The position numbers were made by a program, and so were the translations under genes. 64,000 bases of DNA from Diphasiastrum complanatum (Eukaryota > Streptophyta > Lycopodiopsida > Lycopodiales > Lycopodiaceae), in assembly GCA_029204225.1 (NCBI GenBank), contig CM055096.1:76909024-76973023 (forward strand), given 5' to 3'. Positions 58,728 through 64,000 of this stretch are shown in pieces (position 1 is the first letter of the stretch; each line of letters opens with the position of its first letter). The notes beneath the pieces are model-generated. The model made no database searches and was not told where the DNA came from. It saw only the letters and a list, made by a program, of their open reading frames with translations.

Positions 58728-60360
58728 ACTTAGGTGATTGATGGTGGATGATAAGTGTGATATCCTACTCTTGCTTATCTATGGCTCCCTACCAGATTAT
58801 ATCCAAGGCAATCCTTACTGAATATACCTAAGGCTTCTCCCAACTAGACGAGGTAGGAATATGTGACCAAGATGTTGATGGTAATTGTGAATATGTACAG
58901 GCCTAAGTATAAAGATATCTCACTGTTTCACTTTTGGCGGTGACAGGTCTCATTTTCATGCTTGAATTGATGATGCTAAGTTTTCAAGTTTTGATTGATC
59001 TTTCGAGAGGTATTGGGGTATGACTCTGCTAGTTTTAACTTTGGAGAATTCGCACACAAGTGAAGAGGTTTGCACAAAGGCCAAGCTTGCCAAAACAAGT
59101 ACTGTGCGATTACTATTCGAGGAAAGATCAAGAATTTGTACCGTAAGATAATTTGGTTGAGGTTGCTATGTTCTTCTTTGAACTTTCTTGATATTTTCTA
59201 GAGCCTCTAGTTTTTAGGGCAAAAATACCTCCAACCTATTCGCACAGGCCCTTTTTGATAATTTTAAGGGGGCCTTTTTCAAATTCTTGGTCAAGAGATG
59301 TAAGTGGAGTATTTGCAAGGAATCGTTTAGAGATATGTTACCTCTGTGCGAATACTTACCATGATGAAATAAGCAAAAATAGCCATTTTTTTGCTCTGTA
59401 TCTTACCATTGGTAATAGCATAGAGTCTCATAATGTTTTCGAGTTATTCCAATGAAATTTGATCCTGGTTTGACATGTTTGGCATTGTTGACACGTCATT
59501 GTCATTTGCCTCACTAGAGTCTCCCATTCTCATATTACCACTTGAGGGTGGCAGTAGCTGGACAGGCCTCTTCATCGGCGGTCTCAAGATTTGAAGGCAA
59601 TGGATTGATCCCCCACCGGTCAGTAGTAACTCAGCATACAAAACTTGCACTTAGAAAACTCAATGTTTGTTAGCTTGAGATTATGACAGGCCATTTGCTC
59701 CTTGCCATCTGAACGCTCTTAACATACCATTGAACTCCTTACAAGAAAAGCAGTTGTCTCAGGCAAACTTGTTACAAACAAGCGCTCTGTATGTCGAGAT
59801 TCTATGCACTTAGGTGATGACTGATGGATGTTGATAGCGACAGATTTGGCAAACTTATCGTGACGGATCAATGGCTTCCTACTAGGGCACTTCTAAGGCA
59901 TTCCCTACTAGAGGTGCCTAAGGCTATCAAAACAGATTCATCATGATAGGATCGTCGGCGATGGAAGATGGATAAGTACAATTCTAGGTGCAAAGTGTAT
60001 CTGCAAGAGCTTGGATTTTCCTGAGTGGAACCATATGATGTTGATCTTAGAAGATTTTACTAAGTTTCAAGTGCTTAAACTTTATGGGTCTTCGTTGTGA
60101 TCACAAATGAACTTCTCTGGATAGAATTCGCATGCATGCCTAGGACTCGCACAAGTCCAGATATTGCCAAAAAAATAGGCTATGCGAATACTAGATAGTT
60201 CTATTTTAGGAGAGATCAAAGATTTTGCACTTGAAAGTATTTCTACAAGTTTGTTCTGGGCTTTTTTACTTTATTTGGGAGTTTGTTTTTTTTTTTTTGA
60301 AATTGCTCCCCTCCTCTAAGATTCTTGTAACTGACAAAAGTCGTTGTGAAAATTAGGGAA
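58728..60360. repeat. Two related LTR-like modules, about 1.08 kb apart
   Basis: 58728-58870 and 59808-59940 share ACTTAGGTGAT, ATGGCT(C/T)CCTAC, AAGGCA.TCC.TACT and CCTAAGGCT. Both are followed about 180 bases later by GAATTCGCA...GCACAA...GCC.AA and by GAGAAAGATCAA-like words. A diverged direct repeat, probably LTRs or a duplication of a gypsy-type element. No gene between them recognised. Confidence 0.5.
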
Positions 60361-61760
60361 TGACTCGTACAATTGTGCGAGTTATTTCGGACCTAGTCAA
60401 CTCAAATGGACCACAGAGCAAGAAAATTATTGGGGACTCGTAAAAAAATGACTCGTGGACGGAAACAGACGACTCGCACAGGACTTGCACAGAAGATGAC
60501 TCGCGCAAAAATATGACTCGTGGACGGAAACGGACGACTCGGACAGGTTTCGCACAGAAGATGACTCACGTAAAAAAAATGACTCATGGACAGAAACGCA
60601 CGACTCGCACAAAAGATGACTCGCGTAAAAAAATGACTCGTGGACGGAAACGGACGACTTGCACAAGACTCGCACAGAAGATGACTCGCGTAAAAAAAAA
60701 TGACTCGTGGACGGAAACGGATGACTCGCACAGGACTCGCACAGAAGATGACTCGCACATGGTTGAAGGATTTCCGAATGAACTAGAAATGACTCGCATA
60801 GGAGAACAATTCCAAATGACCCGCTTAAACTTGGAAGATGACTTGTACCAAAATATGACTCGCACAAACCTATACCCATGGAGCTAGAACCCGTGGGAAT
60901 GACTCACACAAGAAGTACTTGCACACGACTCGGTGTGAAAAATGACTCGTACATGGGAACTTACTCGCACACTATGAAAATGACTCACCCACAAGATGAC
61001 TCGCAGAAGAAGCTTAGTACCCGCATAGGCTAAAATGACTGCAGGTCGGTACCCGCACAGGCAAAAATGACTCGTTAAGAAGATTAGTACCCGCATAGGC
61101 TAAGATGACTTGCATAAGAAGCTCAGTACCCGCACAGGCGAAAATAACTCGTACAGGTCATAAGGAGGTGAAAAACATCTCATAATGACTCGCACAAACC
61201 TGGAAATGACTCGCACAAGTTTGAAAGGTTTTCCAAAAAAACTAGAAATGACTCGCACAGGGGAACAATTCAAAATGACTCGCACAGAGTTGAAAGATGA
61301 CTCGCACAACACATAAACGACTCAGGAAGAAGTCAATCTACTCGCACAGGGTGAACGATGCAAAAACCAAGTCAAATGACTCGCACAGATCTGAATGATG
61401 TAGAAAAGAAGTCAAAATGATTCGCACAGATTGCAAAAAATACCTTGAAATGACTCGCACACCTGAAACCGTGGAGCTAGAAATAATGAGTATTTTACCT
61501 CATTGGGGTGGCCAAAAATCGAATATATATATATATATATATATATTTGGATTTCTCACCTAACGTGCTGCAACGAGTATTCACACACGAGAACTTACTA
61601 CTCGCACACCGTGAAAAATGACTCGCACACAAGGTGAAAATGACTCCCACACGGGAACAACTTACTCGCCCACGATGAAAAATGACTCGCAGACAGGGTG
61701 AAAAGTGACTTCCACACGAGAACTTACTTGCACACGATGAAAGACGACTCGCATGGACAG
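60361..61760. repeat. TGACTCGCACA-word array
   Basis: About 60 exact or one-to-three-mismatch copies of TGACTCGCACA (variants TGACTCGTGG, TGACTCGCGT, TACCCGCACA, TTACTCGCAC), nearly all in the same orientation, in 1.4 kb. At 60449-60770 they form a higher-order unit of about 65 bp starting TGACTCGTGGACGGAAAC (starts at 60449, 60514, 60580, 60624, 60701). Further on spacing is irregular. Isolated copies also occur at 59040-60170 and 62395-62510. Frames through it (60402-60887) are artefacts of the repeat. Confidence 0.9.
61523..61546. repeat. (AT)12 microsatellite
   Basis: Perfect AT dinucleotide run inside the TGACTCGCACA array. Confidence 0.95.
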
Positions 61761-62174
61761 CTAATTTCTTAGCTAAAGTGTGCAATGCAAACGCAAAGAC
61801 CAATTGTCAGTGAAGTGGGCAAATGATGAAAATTTTAGATTTTTCATTATGGCGTAGAAATCAATACTGAAGTAAATTCAAGCATGGTCCCAAGAGTTTG
61901 TGCAACTCCAGATCTATGGGTTAGGAGGGTCGGCAAATTTTGTAAATAAGTAAAAAGTCTTAAGATCCAAAAAAATGTTGAGTGGGCCTCAAGAACTAGG
62001 TCGGCACAGGGAGGCAATAGGAACGGGCAGCCAGAAAAGAATTGAGCAGATGAATGAGATGAATGGGCGGCTGTAGGTCAAAATGAGCGCTGATGAACCT
62101 CCCTCACCTTCACCAACGGGCCTCCATCACTAAAAAAGAAACCCTCTATGAGCTCAAAACAATGGAAAACGAGT

Positions 62175-62270
62175 GGAAAACGAGCATATGAACGCGGCTG
62201 CAGATGGGCAGAAAACGAGTAGATGGATGCGGCTACAGATGGGCAAAAAACGAGCAGATGAATGCCACTC
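62175..62270. repeat. 35-bp tandem repeat
   Basis: GAAAACGAG.A.ATG.A.GC begins at about 62175, 62211 and 62246, with GCGGCT.CAGATGGGCA in the first two units. Confidence 0.75.
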
Positions 62271-62460
62271 CATCGCGTCTCAGCCTCAAGTATGAAGATG
62301 TGTGGCTCATTTCAGCAGATAATGTGCACTTGCCCTCACGGTTCATCAAACTTCATCCAAATGAAGCTCACACAGGCTGGCTGAGACTCTGGCTGAGACT
62401 CGCACAAGCTCACACAGGCTGTCTTTTCTGCAACTGTCAGTCCTCCTTGCGATGATGGTC

Positions 62461-63274
62461 CAACCAGCAACGATGGAGCATCTGGCAGCGACAGAGGACT
62501 CGCCCACCTGCAAAACAGGGATCTTAAAACCTGTTGATGTGTTTTATGGGCTGGTCGAGTGGTCTAATCACATCTATTGCACCTGAAACTAACAGCAAGC
62601 CGGCTGCACAGCCTTTACAGCCCAGATCCTTTGGAAATGGAAATCTTCAGAGAATGCTTCATAACTAATCCCGAAAATAATACTTGCTAATCTCAAAATA
62701 CTATCTCCTTGAGCTGCTGGTTCAAAGACTGTAGGGAACGTGAGAGCAATATTCAGGGTTGAGCTCAAAAGATGCAATCTCAAAGTCTCAGAAAGGAATA
62801 CTGATCAGCTGCAAATTTTGTCTTCTTATGCTTATGCACTGCCTTACTTCAACTAAATTGTAGAAGCTGCCGCAGCAAACTATAACTATGGTTTCCGTGG
62901 CCATATTCTAACAAAGAATAAGATACTTCGTCAGGTTTGTAGTAGTCTCCAGTTTTCGAAGCAAAAATAAGTTTTAGAACCATCTTTTACACTGTCAATC
63001 CTTTGAGAGTGTACATTGTCGTTCCCAGCATACTAGTCTTGGCTTTAGATTTGCCATCTCTCTAACCTCGCATCAAAGGACACAAAAAACAAAAAAATAT
63101 TAAACTCTAAGGAGGTACTTGGCTTTGAACATACTCAAATACCAAGAAAGCAAGCAACCAACAAGTTAGAACACAACAATACATAAATATTAGTTTAAAA
63201 CACTACAAAACAATACTTTTACACTACAAAAGCAAGAAATCAAGCAAAAAGCATGAGAAAAGAGCGGAAAGAGC
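62461..63274. other. Unassigned
   Basis: No gene recognised. AT-rich towards 63270. Confidence 0.3.
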
Positions 63275-63287
63275 GGCAACGGCGCCA
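63275..63287 (-). other. tRNA primer binding-site-like word
   Basis: Reverse complement reads TGGCGCCGTTGCC, the form of primer binding site used by several plant gypsy elements. TGTTGGATC starts two bases to its right and would be the edge of a 5' LTR on the minus strand, but RNase H sequence, not an LTR, follows. Confidence 0.5.
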
Positions 63288-63339
63288 ATGTTGGATCTTC
63301 AGCATCCATACCGGCTATGGCTCCAACTAGCATGACTAT

Positions 63340-64000
63340 GGCAGTCTCCCAACTAGTCTACGCTATGGCTTCTAGAGCATCTGCAACTTGATTAGAGCTG
63401 TCTCTTATGTAACAGATTTCATGATCGAATTCTTGCATCAATTCAGCCCTTCGAGATTTTTTCCCCCGAAGATCATGTTGATTACAAAAATACTTAAGAG
63501 GCTGATGATCCGCATACACTACAAACTTGCTATCATACAACTAGTGTCTCCAGGTTTTAAGTGCATAGATCACAGCAAACAATTCCTTTTCTTGCGTAGT
63601 ATAACGCAACTGAGGACCAGTGAATTTTTTGCTGTCAAACTCTAGTGGCCTATCCATTTGTAATAGAACCGCTCCAACTGCGACATCACTTGGGTCCGTT
63701 CTCACAACGTAAGGTAAATTTGGATTTGCAATTGTAACACGGGAGCCGAAACAATCATTGTTTTAAGTTTCTCAAAACATTGATTCAATTTCTTGTTCCA
63801 AACAACAGGTGGACTAGGTTGATTCCTCTTTTTCTTCAACTCCTTTTGTCAGATTATTAAGTGGTGCTGCTAACTTAGCATAATCCTCAATAAATCTCTT
63901 GAAGAAAGTGTAAAACCTAAAAATGGCTTTACTTGCCTCACAGTTTCCAGAATTGGCCACTCAATCACAATCTTGATTTTATCCTCGTCAATCTTGATCC
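63340..64000 (-). pseudogene. Ty3/gypsy RT end and RNase H, runs off the window
   Basis: Minus strand from the right edge: DEDKIKIVIEWPILETVRQVKPFLGF (read as two blocks, KIKIVIEWP and VRQVKPFLGF), LAAPLNNLTKGVE, FEKLKTMIVSAPVLQL, then YVVRTDPSDVAVGAVLLQ, TTQEKELFAVIYALKTWRH, a stop, SKFVVYADHQPLKYF and RAELMQEFDHEICYIRDSS.QVADAL. This is the RT-RNase H junction and RNase H of a gypsy element. At least three shifts and one stop. RT proper lies beyond 64000. It replicates element RNA; inactive here. Confidence 0.83.

Noticed and set aside
60402..60887. Open frames of 93-150 codons on both strands (ESSSVRVL-like repeats)
   Set aside because: They arise from the TGACTCGCACA repeat, which lacks stops in several frames. 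There is no domain, and the same amino-acid pattern appears in overlapping frames.
60361..61760. CRISPR-like array
   Set aside because: The repeated word is short and degenerate, spacing is irregular, there are no cas genes, and the surroundings are plant nuclear transposons.

Overview
The window looks like gene-poor, transposon-rich nuclear DNA of a land plant. The evidence is one spliced, secreted eight-cysteine lipid-transfer protein gene near the left end, many plant-type Ty1/copia LTR retrotransposons primed by initiator-Met tRNA, Ty3/gypsy remnants, a CACTA (Tnp2) remnant, long TC, GA and CA microsatellites, and stop codons that mostly look like C-to-T decay at CG and CHG sites, the methylation contexts of plants. 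I cannot name the species.

Layout. 1-2.3 kb: lipid-transfer protein gene, with a small second exon that open-reading-frame searching misses, behind a promoter holding a diverged tandem duplication. 2.3-9.6 kb: remnants of copia elements, a decayed reading frame of unknown type, and a copia element whose gag is split by a solo-LTR-like insertion. 9.7-25.3 kb: a complex block. It holds a 922-bp core sequence present twice, each time as the unpaired centre of an inverted repeat (75-bp arms at 9.7 kb, 2.39-kb arms at 17.0-22.7 kb), and two inverted copies of one already-dead copia pol. 25.4-28.9 kb: an internally deleted copia element with a palindrome-studded MITE-like insert in its 3' LTR. 29.9-38.6 kb: a minus-strand copia element with matching 5-bp target duplications, split early in gag by a complete non-autonomous LTR element (also with a matching 5-bp target duplication). 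38.7-44.2 kb: an almost full-length copia element, broken by point mutations. 44.2-53.2 kb: a gypsy LTR, AT-rich unassigned DNA, copia gag remnants, the best preserved copia gag/protease/integrase (truncated at both ends), an orphan exon-like block and a CACTA transposase remnant. 53-64 kb: unassigned DNA, gypsy gag, a roughly 1.4-kb array built on the word TGACTCGCACA, and a gypsy RNase H region running off the right edge.

Only the lipid-transfer protein gene looks like a working host gene. No autonomous element appears intact. The most unusual items are the shared-core inverted repeats, the 5.7-kb palindrome (a possible source of hairpin small RNA), the repeated stem-loops just after the primer binding site of the non-autonomous LTR element, the nine-palindrome MITE, and the TGACTCGCACA array. 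All identities and counts were judged by eye.
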